Positions 34,700 through 44,111 of a stretch of DNA of 64,000 nt are shown here, in pieces (within the stretch, counting starts at the first letter, position 1; every line of letters starts with the position of its first letter). The notes beneath the pieces are model-generated. The model was given only the letters and a program-made list of their open reading frames with translations, ran no database searches and had not been told where the DNA came from. The translations under genes were made by a program, and so were the position numbers. Source of the DNA: Bacillus sp. F19 (lineage in GTDB: Bacteria; Bacillota; Bacilli; Bacillales; Bacillaceae); the NCBI GenBank assembly GCA_023823795.1, contig CP085710.1, positions 1,886,001 to 1,950,000 on the forward strand, written 5' to 3'.

Positions 34700-34734
34700 T
34701 AACTAATCAAGCAGGAAATGGCAGGTGAGGAACA

Positions 34735-35004
34735 ATGGATTATCAATATCCGATTCAGCCTGATTGGAGCACAAATGAAATCATTGATGTGATTGCATTT
34801 TTCCAATCGATTGAAAAAGCATATGAGAGCGGGATCAGCCGGGAAGACTTGATGAAAGCATATCGGAGATTCAAGGAGATTGTCCCAAGCAAAGCAGAAG
34901 AGAAGAATCTCTGTGATGATTTTGAAGAAATGAGCGGGTATTCTTCTTACCGCGCCATTAAAAAAAGCAGAGAAAGCAGCGATGCTGATAAAATTAAAAT
35001 GTAA
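34735..35004 (+). CDS. yktA: UPF0223 family protein YktA
   Basis: 89 residues as in B. subtilis YktA. It starts [20 protein letters not shown] and has a helical body with [17 protein letters not shown]. Cytoplasmic, function unknown. GGTGAGG precedes the ATG. It marks the return to the conserved backbone after the accessory cluster and faces yktB through a bidirectional terminator. Confidence 0.88.
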   Translation: MDYQYPIQPDWSTNEIIDVIAFFQSIEKAYESGISREDLMKAYRRFKEIVPSKAEEKNLCDDFEEMSGYSSYRAIKKSRESSDADKIKM

Positions 35005-35029
35005 AAGGACGGGTTCATCCCGTCCTTTT
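35003..35029. terminator. Bidirectional terminator between yktA and yktB
   Basis: AAAAGGACGGG and CCCGTCCTTTT pair perfectly around TTCAT. Confidence 0.92.
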
Positions 35030-35038
35030 GTGTATTTC

Positions 35039-35677
35039 TTATGACACAGCAGCCTTTTGAGCAATAGTATATAGAGGAAGCAGCGTTTTAAATGTCTCTT
35101 CCATTTTGTCTGTAAATTCTTTTCCGCTCATTTTAACGGCATCTTCTCTGTCAATTTTTATTCCGCATAATAATTCCGCTTTTTTGACATTTTCAACGCG
35201 TTTAAACATTTCTTGGAAGTCTTCTTGGCTCATGTCTTTTTGAACAGATACTTCCGGTTTTGTATGGTCCCCAGACCAGACGAAATGGTCGGGGATTTGT
35301 GAACGCAGCCTGGTCCAGTTTTTTGCAAGCCCAGCTCCGTATTGGTCTTTTACAGGAGACTCATAAATAACCGCAAACCAGGCGAAAGCGTGAGTTTCCC
35401 ATAAGCCGATTTGAAAGTGGGGAAGCATTTTATATCCGCGCTTATTGCTTGCGAATGCAACCCAAGTATCTTTAGGCGGGTTAACCGACCGGCGTGCGTG
35501 CTTTGCAACGTGTGCAAACATTTCATCCCCCGTCATTCCTGAGAGTTCTGAGGAAAATTTTTCACCTAACTGCTCAAGCTTTGGCCTTACTGTATGAATT
35601 AATGCTTCCATTCGCTCATCTAAGCCGTCAATTTTAAAAACATCGAAATCTTCATTTGTAAATCCTTTGAAGTCCAT
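35039..35677 (-). CDS. yktB: UPF0637 (DUF1054) family protein YktB
   Basis: 212 residues, equal to B. subtilis YktB. The family core MLPHFQIGLWETHAFAWFAV and the start MDFKGFTNEDFDVFKIDGLD are clear. Soluble alpha/beta protein without known function. AGGAGGTAG precedes the ATG. Confidence 0.9.
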   Translation of the reverse strand: MDFKGFTNEDFDVFKIDGLDERMEALIHTVRPKLEQLGEKFSSELSGMTGDEMFAHVAKHARRSVNPPKDTWVAFASNKRGYKMLPHFQIGLWETHAFAWFAVIYESPVKDQYGAGLAKNWTRLRSQIPDHFVWSGDHTKPEVSVQKDMSQEDFQEMFKRVENVKKAELLCGIKIDREDAVKMSGKEFTDKMEETFKTLLPLYTIAQKAAVS

Positions 35678-35930
35678 TTCTTACTACCTCCTGATCGCGT
35701 TGCATGCCAACATTTTAGCATATCAGCCAGCATATCCGAAAGAAACTTGCACGTTTCGACACTATGAAAATGTGGTATTAACTAAATAATAGGTAAATAC
35801 ACAATTTTCACTTCCAAGTTGCATCCTATTTTCAAGTTTCATATCATATATAAAAATATCAGAAAATTACGTTAAACGAAAAGTCGCTGGTTAACAATTA
35901 TAGACAATATTTGAAAGGGGCGGTAGAAAG

Positions 35931-36119
35931 ATGAAGCAAATTGTGAAAACTACTGGACAAAAGGAATCGGATAATCGTATTGGGGTGCTGAAACTTGAAT
36001 TAGATTACGAATTGGCCACCCTTTATGACGCCATGAGCGAAAATAATGAAACAAAGAAGAATGAATGTAAACGGAAGCTTGAGAGACTAAGAAAAGAATG
36101 GCTCAGACTGCAGGCTTAA
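35931..36119 (+). CDS. ykzI: Small charged protein YkzI
   Basis: 62 residues, mostly charged helix (ELDYELATLYDAMSENNETK, then KKNECKRKLERLRKEWLRL), likely a short coiled coil. The place between yktB and the suhB homologue matches ykzI. GAAAGGGGCGG precedes the ATG. Function unknown. Has its own terminator. Confidence 0.75.
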   Translation: MKQIVKTTGQKESDNRIGVLKLELDYELATLYDAMSENNETKKNECKRKLERLRKEWLRLQA

Positions 36120-36131
36120 ATGCAGCATACA

Positions 36132-36160
36132 AAGCGAACCGCGCATAAGGGTTCGTTTTT
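36132..36160 (+). terminator. ykzI terminator
   Basis: GCGAACC and GGTTCGT pair (one G-U), then TTTTT. Confidence 0.78.
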
Positions 36161-36276
36161 ATCTGAGTAGCTGATTTTTGAACAGATGAGTGCGCCATTT
36201 GCTTGCTTTCCATATTTTCCTTGCGTTATTCTTATTTTATATAAATAGCTTACCTACATAGAAAGAAGGTTTATAC

Positions 36277-37068
36277 ATGGCAAATTGGTCTAAGATCGAA
36301 AGTGATGCAAAAACATGGATTTACGCGGCAGGAGAAACGATCAGACAGTCGTTTCAAAATGTGCTGCAGATCCAGTCAAAATCTAATCCGGATGATCTTG
36401 TTACCAATATGGATAAAGAAACCGAGCAATATTTAATTTCGAAAATTAATGAAACATACCCGGAACACAGGATCCTTGGGGAAGAAGGATTTGGTCACGA
36501 CATACAATCTTTAGAAGGAATTGTCTGGATTGTGGACCCGATTGACGGAACAATGAATTTTGTTCATCAGCAAAGGAATTTCGCCATTTCAATCGGAATT
36601 TATGAAGATGGGGTGGGACAAGTCGGTTTGATCTATGATGTTGTTCATGACGAGCTGTACCATGCAGTCAAGGGCAAAGGAGCCTATATGAATGATTACA
36701 GACTCCCCGAGCTGAAGGATGTTCCTTTAAACCAGGCTGTGATTGCTTTGAATGCAACATGGGTCATGGAAAATAAACGATTTGATCATAACTTATTAGT
36801 TCCAGTTGCAAAAGCGGTCAGAGGAACACGGTCATATGGTTCTGCCACACTAGAATTTGCCTATGTTGCATCAGGAAGGCTTGACGCTTATATTACGCTG
36901 AGACTTGCTCCATGGGATTTTGCTGCCGGTCTGATTTTACTCGATGAAGTTGGGGCTAAAGCAACAACGTTAGATGGTGAAAAAATAAATCTGATTGGAC
37001 AAAACAGTATTTTCGTTGCAAAAAAAGAGATTCACTCCACTATTCTAAAGGATTATCTGCATAAGTAG
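36277..37068 (+). CDS. suhB: Inositol-1-monophosphatase family protein (YktC)
   Basis: 263 residues of the lithium-sensitive sugar phosphatase family, which hydrolyses inositol monophosphates and related substrates with Mg2+. Metal ligands are visible as GEEG (near residue 70), WIVDPIDGTMNFVH and the C-terminal LAPWDFAAG. AGAAAGAAGG precedes the ATG. The GNAT gene begins directly after the stop codon, so the two are co-translated. In B. subtilis this locus is yktC. Confidence 0.9.
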   Translation: MANWSKIESDAKTWIYAAGETIRQSFQNVLQIQSKSNPDDLVTNMDKETEQYLISKINETYPEHRILGEEGFGHDIQSLEGIVWIVDPIDGTMNFVHQQRNFAISIGIYEDGVGQVGLIYDVVHDELYHAVKGKGAYMNDYRLPELKDVPLNQAVIALNATWVMENKRFDHNLLVPVAKAVRGTRSYGSATLEFAYVASGRLDAYITLRLAPWDFAAGLILLDEVGAKATTLDGEKINLIGQNSIFVAKKEIHSTILKDYLHK

Positions 37069-37524
37069 ATGCTGAATTACCGTTTATTTGAAGAGAAAGA
37101 TTATTCTTTCTTTGCAGAGCTGATTTCAGCAAGCGAAGTTTGGCAAGAAGAGGAATGCAGGCCAGATCAGGCAGAAGAATACATGACATCATATAAAATG
37201 TATAACGGCACTTGGCTCATTTGGATGAAGTCAGCAGAAAAAATTGGCATCTCCTTTCATCTTAACTGGGCTCCTTCCAATGAGAAGGCGTGGATTGGAA
37301 CGGTCCTGATTCATCCTCAGCACCGTAATCAAGGTCTCGGTATGAAAATAATCGAGCAGATATCGGCACAATTAAAAGACGATGGCCATAAAGCAGTATT
37401 CGCTGGCTGTCCGGCTTCGAGGCTCGACTGGCTGAAGTTTTTAGGGACATGCGGATTTGAACAGCTTAAATCAGAAAAAGATTCTGAAGGCAAAGAATAT
37501 ATAATCACTGTAAAACCTGTATAG
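37069..37524 (+). CDS. GNAT family N-acetyltransferase
   Basis: 151 residues. The acetyl-CoA site reads VLIHPQHRNQGLGMKIIEQI (RxxGxG/A form: RNQGLG). Substrate unknown. The ATG abuts the suhB stop and relies on AAGGATT inside suhB, suggesting coupling to it. A terminator follows. Confidence 0.82.
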   Translation: MLNYRLFEEKDYSFFAELISASEVWQEEECRPDQAEEYMTSYKMYNGTWLIWMKSAEKIGISFHLNWAPSNEKAWIGTVLIHPQHRNQGLGMKIIEQISAQLKDDGHKAVFAGCPASRLDWLKFLGTCGFEQLKSEKDSEGKEYIITVKPV

Positions 37525-37545
37525 CCCCTTATTTAGGGGTTTTTT
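37525..37545 (+). terminator. Terminator after the GNAT gene
   Basis: CCCC and GGGG around TTATTTA with TTTTTT. Confidence 0.65.
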
Positions 37546-37552
37546 AATGTGG

Positions 37553-37582
37553 AAAAGCCTGGGAATCAGAGCCCAGGCTTTT
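37553..37582. terminator. Terminator of ylaF (minus strand), also usable on plus
   Basis: AAAAGCCTGGG and CCCAGGCTTTT pair around the loop. Confidence 0.85.
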
Positions 37583-37583
37583 G

Positions 37584-37769
37584 TTAAAGAATTCCTTTAT
37601 CCCGCATTTTCTTTTTTGTAGCAAATCCAAATCCCATTGCCGCAATAAGGGCAATAATAGAGATCACTATGCCTAAAATACTTCTTTCACCAACCGCTAT
37701 GCCTACGCTTACCATCGAGGCAGCTGCAATGAATGCTAAAAGAAAGAAGACCCATTTTCCAGATTTCAT
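37584..37769 (-). CDS. ylaF: YlaF-like (DUF5325) membrane protein
   Basis: From ATG 37769 the protein has 61 residues: MKSGKWVFFLLAFIAAASM, a second hydrophobic helix IVISIIALIAAMGFGFATKK and a basic tail. Two membrane helices and the position before typA fit YlaF. AAAGGG lies about 12 nt upstream; starts at 37781 or 37808 are possible. Function unknown. Confidence 0.7.
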   Translation of the reverse strand: MKSGKWVFFLLAFIAAASMVSVGIAVGERSILGIVISIIALIAAMGFGFATKKKMRDKGIL

Positions 37770-37862
37770 CTGATATTTCATCCCTTTCAAGAACCGTTTG
37801 GACAGCAAATTTTGTCCCTTTTATCAGTTTACATAAAATGATTCCTTTTTTCTATAAAAGTT

Positions 37863-37873
37863 TGTGGTATAAT
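37863..37873 (+). promoter_or_regulatory. typA promoter, extended -10
   Basis: TGTGG followed by TATAAT (37868-37873), a TRTGN extended -10; no good -35. Confidence 0.65.
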
Positions 37874-37909
37874 ACATAAGGTTATTTTAATTTTTTAGGA
37901 GATGAAAAT

Positions 37910-39754
37910 GTGAAACTTCGAAATGATATTCGAAACATTGCTATTATTGCCCACGTAGACCACGGAAAAACGACCCTAGTCGACAAAATGCTTCATCAGG
38001 CTGGTACGTTCCGTGCGAACGAACAAGTTGCTGAAAGAGCGATGGATTCCAATGATTTAGAGCGCGAGCGCGGAATTACGATCTTAGCAAAAAATACGGC
38101 AATTAATTATAAAGATACACGCATCAACATAATGGATACACCAGGACATGCCGACTTTGGCGGCGAAGTTGAGCGCATCATGAAAATGGTTGACGGCGTA
38201 TTACTTGTTGTCGACGCTTATGAAGGCTGTATGCCTCAAACACGCTTTGTGCTTAAAAAAGCACTTGAGCAAAATTTAACGCCTATCGTAGTAGTTAACA
38301 AAATTGACCGTGATTTTGCCCGTCCAGAGGAAGTAGTGGATGAAGTTCTTGACTTATTTATTGAACTTGATGCATCAGAAGAGCAGCTTGAGTTCCCGGT
38401 TATTTTTGCTTCAGCTATGAACGGAACAGCAAGCACTAGCCCGGACCCTGCTGATCAGGAAGAAAACATGGTTTCATTGTTTGATTCTATTGTTGAGCAC
38501 ATTCCAGCTCCTGTTGATAACACAGATGAGCCTCTTCAATTCCAGGTAGCTCTTCTTGATTACAATGATTATGTTGGACGAATTGGAATCGGCCGCGTAT
38601 TCCGCGGAACGATGGAAGTTGGCCAGCAGGTTTCATTAATGAAAATTGACGGTTCCTTCAAAAACTTCCGTGTAACAAAATTATTCGGTTTCCAAGGGTT
38701 AAAACGCGTTGAAATTGAAAGCGCAAAAGCAGGAGATCTAGTTGCTGTTTCCGGAATGGAAGATATAAACGTAGGAGAAACAGTCTGCCCGGTTGAACAT
38801 CAGGAAGCATTGCCAATCCTTCGTATTGATGAGCCGACTCTTCAAATGACATTTGTTGTAAACAACAGTCCATTTGCAGGCCGCGAAGGAAAATATGTCA
38901 CTTCACGTAAAATTGAAGAGCGTTTAATGGCTCAATTACAGACAGATGTAAGTTTGCGTGTTGAAAACACGGAATCTCCGGATGCATGGATCGTTTCAGG
39001 CCGCGGAGAACTTCATCTTTCAATCTTAATCGAAAATATGCGCCGCGAAGGCTTTGAGCTTCAAGTATCTAAACCTGAAGTTATCGTGAAAGAAATTGAC
39101 GGAGTCAGATGTGAGCCAGTTGAGCGCGTTCAAATTGATGTGCCTGAGGAGCATACTGGTTCTGTTATGGAATCAATTGGTGCCCGTAAAGGTGAAATGC
39201 TCGATATGATTAACAATGGAAACGGTCAAGTTCGTTTAATTTTCAACGTGCCTGCACGCGGATTAATCGGTTACTCTACAGAATTCATGTCAATCACCCG
39301 CGGATTCGGTATCATCAACCATACATTCGACAGCTATCAGCCAATGCAGCCTGGTCAAGTTGGAGGACGTCGTCAAGGCGTGCTTATCTCCATGGAAAAC
39401 GGAAAATCAACAACTTACGGTATTCAAGGTGTTGAAGACCGCGGAATTATTTTCCTTGATGCTGGTAAAGACGTATATGAAGGTATGATCGTTGGAGAGC
39501 ACAATCGTGAAAATGATCTGGTTGTCAACATCTGCAGAATGAAACAGCAAACAAATATCCGCTCTGCAAATAAAGACCAAACAAGCACAATGAAAAAACC
39601 ACGCATCATGTCTCTTGAGGAATCTCTTGAATACTTGAACGATGATGAGTACTGTGAGCTTACTCCAACATCTATCCGTTTAAGAAAGAAAATTCTTGAT
39701 AAGAATGAGCGCGAAAAACAAGCTAAGAAGAAAAAATTAGCTGGCTTACTGTAA
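37910..39754 (+). CDS. typA: Translational GTPase TypA/BipA
   Basis: Ribosome-binding GTPase related to EF-G, involved in ribosome assembly and stress adaptation. 614 residues. G1 AHVDHGKTT (15-23), the switch II/G3 region [15 protein letters not shown]4 NKID and the C-terminal BipA-specific domain with [10 protein letters not shown] are present. GTG start after AGGAGATG. In B. subtilis it is ylaG. ylaH follows with a 37-nt gap. Confidence 0.95.
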   Translation: MKLRNDIRNIAIIAHVDHGKTTLVDKMLHQAGTFRANEQVAERAMDSNDLERERGITILAKNTAINYKDTRINIMDTPGHADFGGEVERIMKMVDGVLLVVDAYEGCMPQTRFVLKKALEQNLTPIVVVNKIDRDFARPEEVVDEVLDLFIELDASEEQLEFPVIFASAMNGTASTSPDPADQEENMVSLFDSIVEHIPAPVDNTDEPLQFQVALLDYNDYVGRIGIGRVFRGTMEVGQQVSLMKIDGSFKNFRVTKLFGFQGLKRVEIESAKAGDLVAVSGMEDINVGETVCPVEHQEALPILRIDEPTLQMTFVVNNSPFAGREGKYVTSRKIEERLMAQLQTDVSLRVENTESPDAWIVSGRGELHLSILIENMRREGFELQVSKPEVIVKEIDGVRCEPVERVQIDVPEEHTGSVMESIGARKGEMLDMINNGNGQVRLIFNVPARGLIGYSTEFMSITRGFGIINHTFDSYQPMQPGQVGGRRQGVLISMENGKSTTYGIQGVEDRGIIFLDAGKDVYEGMIVGEHNRENDLVVNICRMKQQTNIRSANKDQTSTMKKPRIMSLEESLEYLNDDEYCELTPTSIRLRKKILDKNEREKQAKKKKLAGLL

Positions 39755-39791
39755 GAGATAACCCTAGACATGCAATGGAGGGGAACACGGG

Positions 39792-40115
39792 ATGAACGTT
39801 TACGAAAGTATGTGGCCGGTTGCGTATTCCATCTATACAGCAACTGAACCTGATACTCAAATGGGGGCAAATATTTTATACTTGGTCATTCTCGGATTAT
39901 CAATTGTCGTATTTAAGCTGGGGTTTGCTAAAAAGCTGCCCCTTCTAAAGGCAATTGTCATCTATTTGTTCTTAATGTTCGGGTGTACAGTTTTAACCTT
40001 TTTAGGTGCATTTCTTCCTGTCGCTGAAGGACTCATTGTTGCAGCACTCATCTTAATCATCTATAAGATCCGTCTGCATCAGTCCAAAAAAGCTGAGCGG
40101 GATGCCGCAACATGA
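39792..40115 (+). CDS. ylaH: YlaH-like membrane protein
   Basis: 107 residues with three hydrophobic helices (about 25-43, 53-72 and 76-91), beginning [20 protein letters not shown]; typical of the YlaH-like family. GGAGGGGAACACGGG precedes the ATG. Unknown function. The next gene starts inside its last codons (4-nt overlap). Confidence 0.88.
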   Translation: MNVYESMWPVAYSIYTATEPDTQMGANILYLVILGLSIVVFKLGFAKKLPLLKAIVIYLFLMFGCTVLTFLGAFLPVAEGLIVAALILIIYKIRLHQSKKAERDAAT

Positions 40116-40396
40116 GATCACTTCAGGACTCTCTTTATAATTGGCTTTCCATTAAAGTTGTAGCGGATGCCCGTCCTGAAGATACTGCTGCAGGTGATAC
40201 ATTCAGGCTGTTTGATGAATTGCTGAAGGAAAACCATGATTTGAACGATGTTCAAGTTCAGAAAGATGAAGTCATGTATCTTGTGTGCTACACACTGAAT
40301 GGCGAGTCTAAATCATTCAGATTTCCGGTAGAATTAATTGACAGCATGATTGATCAAATCGAAGCAGAACCTGAAAAATATGTGAATTATAAATAA
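40112..40396 (+). CDS. Conserved hypothetical protein (94 aa)
   Basis: Soluble, acidic protein starting [20 protein letters not shown], with [16 protein letters not shown] and a C-terminal [13 protein letters not shown] do not recognise a named domain. Its ATG overlaps the ylaH stop (ATGA), so it is translationally coupled and belongs to the typA-ylaH transcript, which ends at the terminator just downstream. Confidence 0.75.
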   Translation: MRSLQDSLYNWLSIKVVADARPEDTAAGDTFRLFDELLKENHDLNDVQVQKDEVMYLVCYTLNGESKSFRFPVELIDSMIDQIEAEPEKYVNYK

Positions 40397-40424
40397 AAAC
40401 ACCTCTTAATGAGGTGTTTTTTTG
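40396..40424 (+). terminator. Terminator after the 94-aa gene
   Basis: AAAACACCTC and GAGGTGTTTT pair around TTAAT, then TTT. Confidence 0.9.
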
Positions 40425-40480
40425 TGCATAATTTGAGCTGAGGCAGCCATTACAGCTGCAAACAGGATGTGACCTAACGT

Positions 40481-40753
40481 TCACCAGGCAATCGCTTCAA
40501 AGTCGTTAATTGCTGGCGTCTCTCTTACGGCAAGTATAGTTAAAGGCAAATATAATAATAAGGCCGTCAGAGTAAGTGCAAATGATGTCAGCCATTTAAT
40601 CAGAATAGCTGAGATATTAAAAAAGTTCAAAGTGAAAATATACAGAATTCCTATAACAACAGCAACAGCTAAATGAAGAACAAATTCATAAAGCTCAGGG
40701 AGAGGCTCTCTGTAAATAAAATCAATGTTAAGTAAAAGCACATACACTTTCAC
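40481..40753 (-). CDS. Hypothetical membrane protein downstream of ylaI
   Basis: The frame from GTG 40753 gives 90 residues with two to three hydrophobic helices (HLAVAVVIGILYIFTLNFF, LTSFALTLTALLLYLPLTIL). The open frame continues upstream without a stop to the end of ylaI and encodes another helix, GALIGLFSGIVLGLFLKFAE, so the true start is probably about 80 nt further up, near 40840, though no standard start with a ribosome site is seen there. Family not recognised. Confidence 0.55.
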   Translation of the reverse strand: MKVYVLLLNIDFIYREPLPELYEFVLHLAVAVVIGILYIFTLNFFNISAILIKWLTSFALTLTALLLYLPLTILAVRETPAINDFEAIAW

Positions 40754-40836
40754 TTCACTGACTATTTCAGCGAATTTCAGAAAAAGACCAAGAACAATAC
40801 CGCTGAACAGGCCAATAAGAGCTCCCCGTTTAACAA

Positions 40837-41037
40837 CTACCAGTTTTCTTCTGTTTTTTTATCTCTGTACAATCTGAAATTACCCGTGTTTGCCCGTTCA
40901 ATCGTCCGATTTTCAATCCTCAGATCGCATTCATTGCACATATACGTATGGATCGGGCGGTTTCTCAGCCTCTTCGCCTGAAGCGTTTCGTCACTAATGG
41001 TTTCGACTTTATCGCATAAAACACATTTTACTCTCAT
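40837..41037 (-). CDS. ylaI: YlaI zinc-finger protein (DUF2197)
   Basis: 66 residues from ATG 41037: MRVKCVLCDKVETIS with CxxC, then HTYMCNECDLRI with a second CxxC, giving a four-Cys zinc site. RLRNRPIHTYMC is the family hallmark. GAGGTG lies just upstream and overlaps an ATG 12 nt earlier, so 41037 is chosen. Function unknown, possibly nucleic-acid binding. Confidence 0.85.
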   Translation of the reverse strand: MRVKCVLCDKVETISDETLQAKRLRNRPIHTYMCNECDLRIENRTIERANTGNFRLYRDKKTEENW

Positions 41038-41207
41038 GGTACACCTCATTATTCTTTTATGATAAATACATTTAGTTAAGTTTCTTTTTTAGTTTTGGTG
41101 AATTAACCTTAGATCAATTTTTATTGTCAAAACAGGTTGAAAAGATTCTGAAGCCGGCTGATAAAAATGAATTGTGATTTATGAACCGCTACTGTATATA
41201 TGTTTTT

Positions 41208-41361
41208 CTGCCTGAACTAAACAGGCGGTTCCGCTTTTCTGTGTGTCTAGCTCCACCGCCTAACTCCTTGGCCAGAACGGATTCACCAAAAAAGTCAAAA
41301 CCGGACTTTTCCGGTGAATCTTTATCTGTCTGCCTGCGCTAAACAGGCGGTTCCGCTTTTC
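41208..41361. repeat. Dispersed intergenic repeat, copy B, with terminal direct repeats
   Basis: From 41226 it matches the repeat at 7757-7896. This copy is bounded by two 32-bp direct repeats (41208-41239 and 41330-41361) containing AAACAGGCGGTTCCGCTTTT and differing at two positions. It is non-coding. The rest of the gap 41038-41207 shows nothing I can name. Confidence 0.75.
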
Positions 41362-41436
41362 CATGTGATTTTACAGTTGGAAACAAAAATAAAAAAAGGT
41401 ATGATAGCATTATACAACTTTAATGGAGGGAAGAAA

Positions 41437-41892
41437 ATGGCTAATAAGGTAGAAACAAAATTGATTCAGCCTTTGTTTGACAATCTCCAAAAAGAAAGAT
41501 TTGCTGTTTTTGCAACTCTTGATCATGAAACAGGATCTCCGAATGTATCAGCCGTTTCGTGGGTGTATGCACCCGATTTAGAACGGGTTTACCTGGCTGT
41601 TGACAATCGTTCCAGAATCGTTGAAAACGTCAAAAAGCATCCGGCTGCGGCCATTACGCTGCTTGCAAATGAGTCTACATATTCTATTAATGGAAATGCC
41701 CATGTAAAAATTGAAAAGCTTGAGGGAGTCCCGTTAAAGCTTGCATTAATTGAGCTTAGCATTTCTGAAGTCCGGGATGTAATGTTTTACGGCTCAAAAA
41801 TTTCAGCTGAACCTGCATATGAAAAAACATATGATGAAAAAGCAGCAGCAAAGCTTGACAGCCAGGTTTTAGAAGCAATGAAAAAAGCTTAG
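41437..41892 (+). CDS. Pyridoxamine 5'-phosphate oxidase family protein
   Basis: 151 residues of the split-barrel FMN-binding fold: FAVFATLDHETGSPNVSAVS, VYLAVDNRSRIVENVKKHP and a closing helical segment. It may be an FMN or heme-related oxidoreductase rather than a true pyridoxamine phosphate oxidase. ATG 41437 follows GGAGGGAAG; an upstream ATG in frame lies in the repeat and is not used. A terminator overlaps its stop. Confidence 0.8.
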   Translation: MANKVETKLIQPLFDNLQKERFAVFATLDHETGSPNVSAVSWVYAPDLERVYLAVDNRSRIVENVKKHPAAAITLLANESTYSINGNAHVKIEKLEGVPLKLALIELSISEVRDVMFYGSKISAEPAYEKTYDEKAAAKLDSQVLEAMKKA

Positions 41893-41916
41893 AAAGATAC
41901 GCTCTAAGCTTTTTTT
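41881..41916 (+). terminator. Terminator after the PNPOx-like gene
   Basis: AAAAAAGCTTAG and CTAAGCTTTTTT pair; the stem includes the stop codon region. Confidence 0.85.
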
Positions 41917-41958
41917 AAGTGCATTTTTTTTTATCCTTGGACCTTGAGCATTTGGTCA

Positions 41959-42576
41959 TCAGTTTTGATTTAAATGATCCTGAGATTGATCTTCCTGTTC
42001 ACGATCAAGCTCTTTTTGCTCCTTTTCATTCAGCTGATCGTTATCTTGTTCCGTTGGTCTGTTTTGATTATTATTATTATTATTCAGCATATCATTTGGA
42101 ATTTCAGGCATGACGCGGCCTACTATTGCGGCAAGCTCGTCAAGAATGCCTCCAACTGGCTGTCCTTGCTGAAGATCTTTACCCATTTCCCGCAGTCTGA
42201 CTGTTGTATCCGCATCAGCAATGATCACCGCGTTTGCTCCATATGGATCATGCTGAATGCTTTCAGCAACAGCATATTTAATGGATTCGACTTTGTTGCG
42301 GTCAAGTTCAGAATTTACATCAATGCCTACTACTGCATACTTGCCAAGAACAACTGCGCTGACGTCATTTACACCTGGAACACGTCCTGCAAGATTGACC
42401 AGGCGCTTAGAAATCTGTTCACCTGATTTTTTTTCCACTGGTTCATTTACTGTGTTTCTGACATTAATGGGCTTTCCGTTTTGATCTTCGGGTGTGTCGC
42501 CCTGAGAGCCCTGATTCACTGAGCATGCTGTTAAAGCGAGCAGAATAAACAGTGCTGAAAAAACAAAGTTGCGCAT
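41959..42576 (-). CDS. ylaJ: YhcN/YlaJ family sporulation lipoprotein
   Basis: 205 residues from ATG 42576, behind AAAGGAGTGA. The signal MRNFVFSALFILLALTAC ends in a lipobox (Cys18). The conserved domain has LVNLAGRVPGVNDVSAVVLG and VVGIDVNSELDR; the C-terminus is Asn/Gln/Glu-rich low-complexity. YhcN/YlaJ proteins occur in spore-forming Bacilli, often on the forespore or spore membrane, and affect outgrowth. An upstream ATG at 42663 lacks a ribosome site. Confidence 0.88.
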   Translation of the reverse strand: MRNFVFSALFILLALTACSVNQGSQGDTPEDQNGKPINVRNTVNEPVEKKSGEQISKRLVNLAGRVPGVNDVSAVVLGKYAVVGIDVNSELDRNKVESIKYAVAESIQHDPYGANAVIIADADTTVRLREMGKDLQQGQPVGGILDELAAIVGRVMPEIPNDMLNNNNNNQNRPTEQDNDQLNEKEQKELDREQEDQSQDHLNQN

Positions 42577-42747
42577 GAAATCACTCCTTTTTAGACCATG
42601 CTTTTTAATTTTATTGTCTAATAAATCTTCTATCTTTATGCACCATTTCATATATTTTAGCAACGCTTCAATTACAGCTTGATTATCTTAGTCTGACATT
42701 TAAGTGCAGTACACTATAAAAACCTGAACTGGGTAGGAGGCGGAAGG

Positions 42748-44076
42748 TTGAGTAAAATCTATGTTTTGGATACGAATGTCTTACTGCAAGATCCGAATTC
42801 CATTTTTTCTTTTGAAGAAAACGAAGTAGTGATTCCGGCAGTCGTTCTTGAAGAGGTCGATTCAAAAAAGCGGTATATGGATGAAATAGGACGAAATGCA
42901 AGACATGTTTCCAAACTGATTGATAGCCTAAGGCTGATTGGAAAGCTTCATGAAAAAATCCCTTTGCCAAGCGGCGGTTTTTTAAGGATTGAGCTGAATC
43001 ATCGCTCTTTTCATGAACTTCAGGAGATTTTTATAGAAAAAACAAATGATAATCGCATTCTTGCAGTGGCGAAAAATCTTTCAATTGAAGAGGAAACAAC
43101 GGAAAACGGAAGACCTGTCATTTTAGTGAGCAAAGATACGCTGGTCAGGGTAAAAGCTGATGCAATCGGACTGCTTGCAGAGGATTTTCTTAGTGACAGA
43201 GTCGTTGAAATTGACAGAATCTATACGGGATATCTTGATTTGTATATAAGCGGTGATGATTTGAATCGATTTTATGAGAAAAATGAATTGATTTTGTCTG
43301 AGGTAACAAATCATCCATTTTATCCGAATCAATTTGTCATTATGAAAAATGCGCTTGGCGGCTCTGCTTCTGCGATAGGAACCGTGGATAAAACCGGAAA
43401 AAAGGTAAAAAGACTCGTTTTTGATCACGATCACATATGGGGGATTCGGCCAAGAAATGTTCAGCAGACGATGGCGATGGAGCTGCTTCTCAGAAATGAC
43501 ATGCCTCTGGTCACATTAATTGGAAAAGCAGGCACCGGGAAAACGCTGCTTGCTTTAGCTGCAGGTCTGATGCAGACAGAAGATTTAGGCACTTTTAAAA
43601 AACTGCTCGTTGCAAGGCCAATTGTTCCTGTTGGGAAGGATATTGGCTATCTGCCTGGTGAAAAACAGGAAAAATTAAGGCCTTGGATGCAGCCGATTTA
43701 TGATAATCTAGAATATCTTTTTAATGCTAAAAAACCTGGGGAGCTGGATGCCATTTTAGCAGGCATGGGATCAATTGAAGTAGAGGCCCTCACGTATATT
43801 CGCGGAAGAAGCATCCCTGAGCAGTTCATTATTATTGATGAAGCCCAGAATTTAACAAAACACGAAGTTAAGACGATTTTGACCAGAGTAGGGGAAAAAA
43901 GCAAAATTGTATTAATGGGGGATCCTGAACAAATTGATCATCCTTACCTTGATGAATACAATAATGGTTTAACCTATGTTGTTGAGAAGTTTAAAGATCA
44001 GCATATTGCGGGTCATGTAAGATTAGTAAAAGGAGAGCGCTCAGGTCTTGCGCAGCTCGCCGCAGATTTATTGTGA
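42748..44076 (+). CDS. ylaK: PhoH-like ATPase with PIN domain (YlaK)
   Basis: 442 residues. An N-terminal PIN ribonuclease domain starts IYVLDTNVLLQDPNSIFSF (first metal Asp) and includes DNRILAVAKN. The C-terminal PhoH P-loop domain has Walker A GKAGTGKT and Walker B FIIIDEAQN. PIN-PhoH proteins are predicted RNA helicase/nucleases. TTG start behind GGAGGCGG. B. subtilis YlaK has the same layout. A bidirectional terminator follows. Confidence 0.9.
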   Translation: MSKIYVLDTNVLLQDPNSIFSFEENEVVIPAVVLEEVDSKKRYMDEIGRNARHVSKLIDSLRLIGKLHEKIPLPSGGFLRIELNHRSFHELQEIFIEKTNDNRILAVAKNLSIEEETTENGRPVILVSKDTLVRVKADAIGLLAEDFLSDRVVEIDRIYTGYLDLYISGDDLNRFYEKNELILSEVTNHPFYPNQFVIMKNALGGSASAIGTVDKTGKKVKRLVFDHDHIWGIRPRNVQQTMAMELLLRNDMPLVTLIGKAGTGKTLLALAAGLMQTEDLGTFKKLLVARPIVPVGKDIGYLPGEKQEKLRPWMQPIYDNLEYLFNAKKPGELDAILAGMGSIEVEALTYIRGRSIPEQFIIIDEAQNLTKHEVKTILTRVGEKSKIVLMGDPEQIDHPYLDEYNNGLTYVVEKFKDQHIAGHVRLVKGERSGLAQLAADLL

Positions 44077-44083
44077 AAAATGG

Positions 44084-44111
44084 GAAAAGCCGCTGATAAT
44101 AGCGGCTTTTC
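44084..44111. terminator. Bidirectional terminator between ylaK and ylaL
   Basis: GAAAAGCCGCT and AGCGGCTTTTC pair around GATAAT. Confidence 0.85.

Noticed and set aside
42059-42080. Trinucleotide repeat ATT in ylaJ as a phase-variable tract
   Set aside because: It encodes a short Asn run in a low-complexity linker; in-frame length change would have no switch effect.
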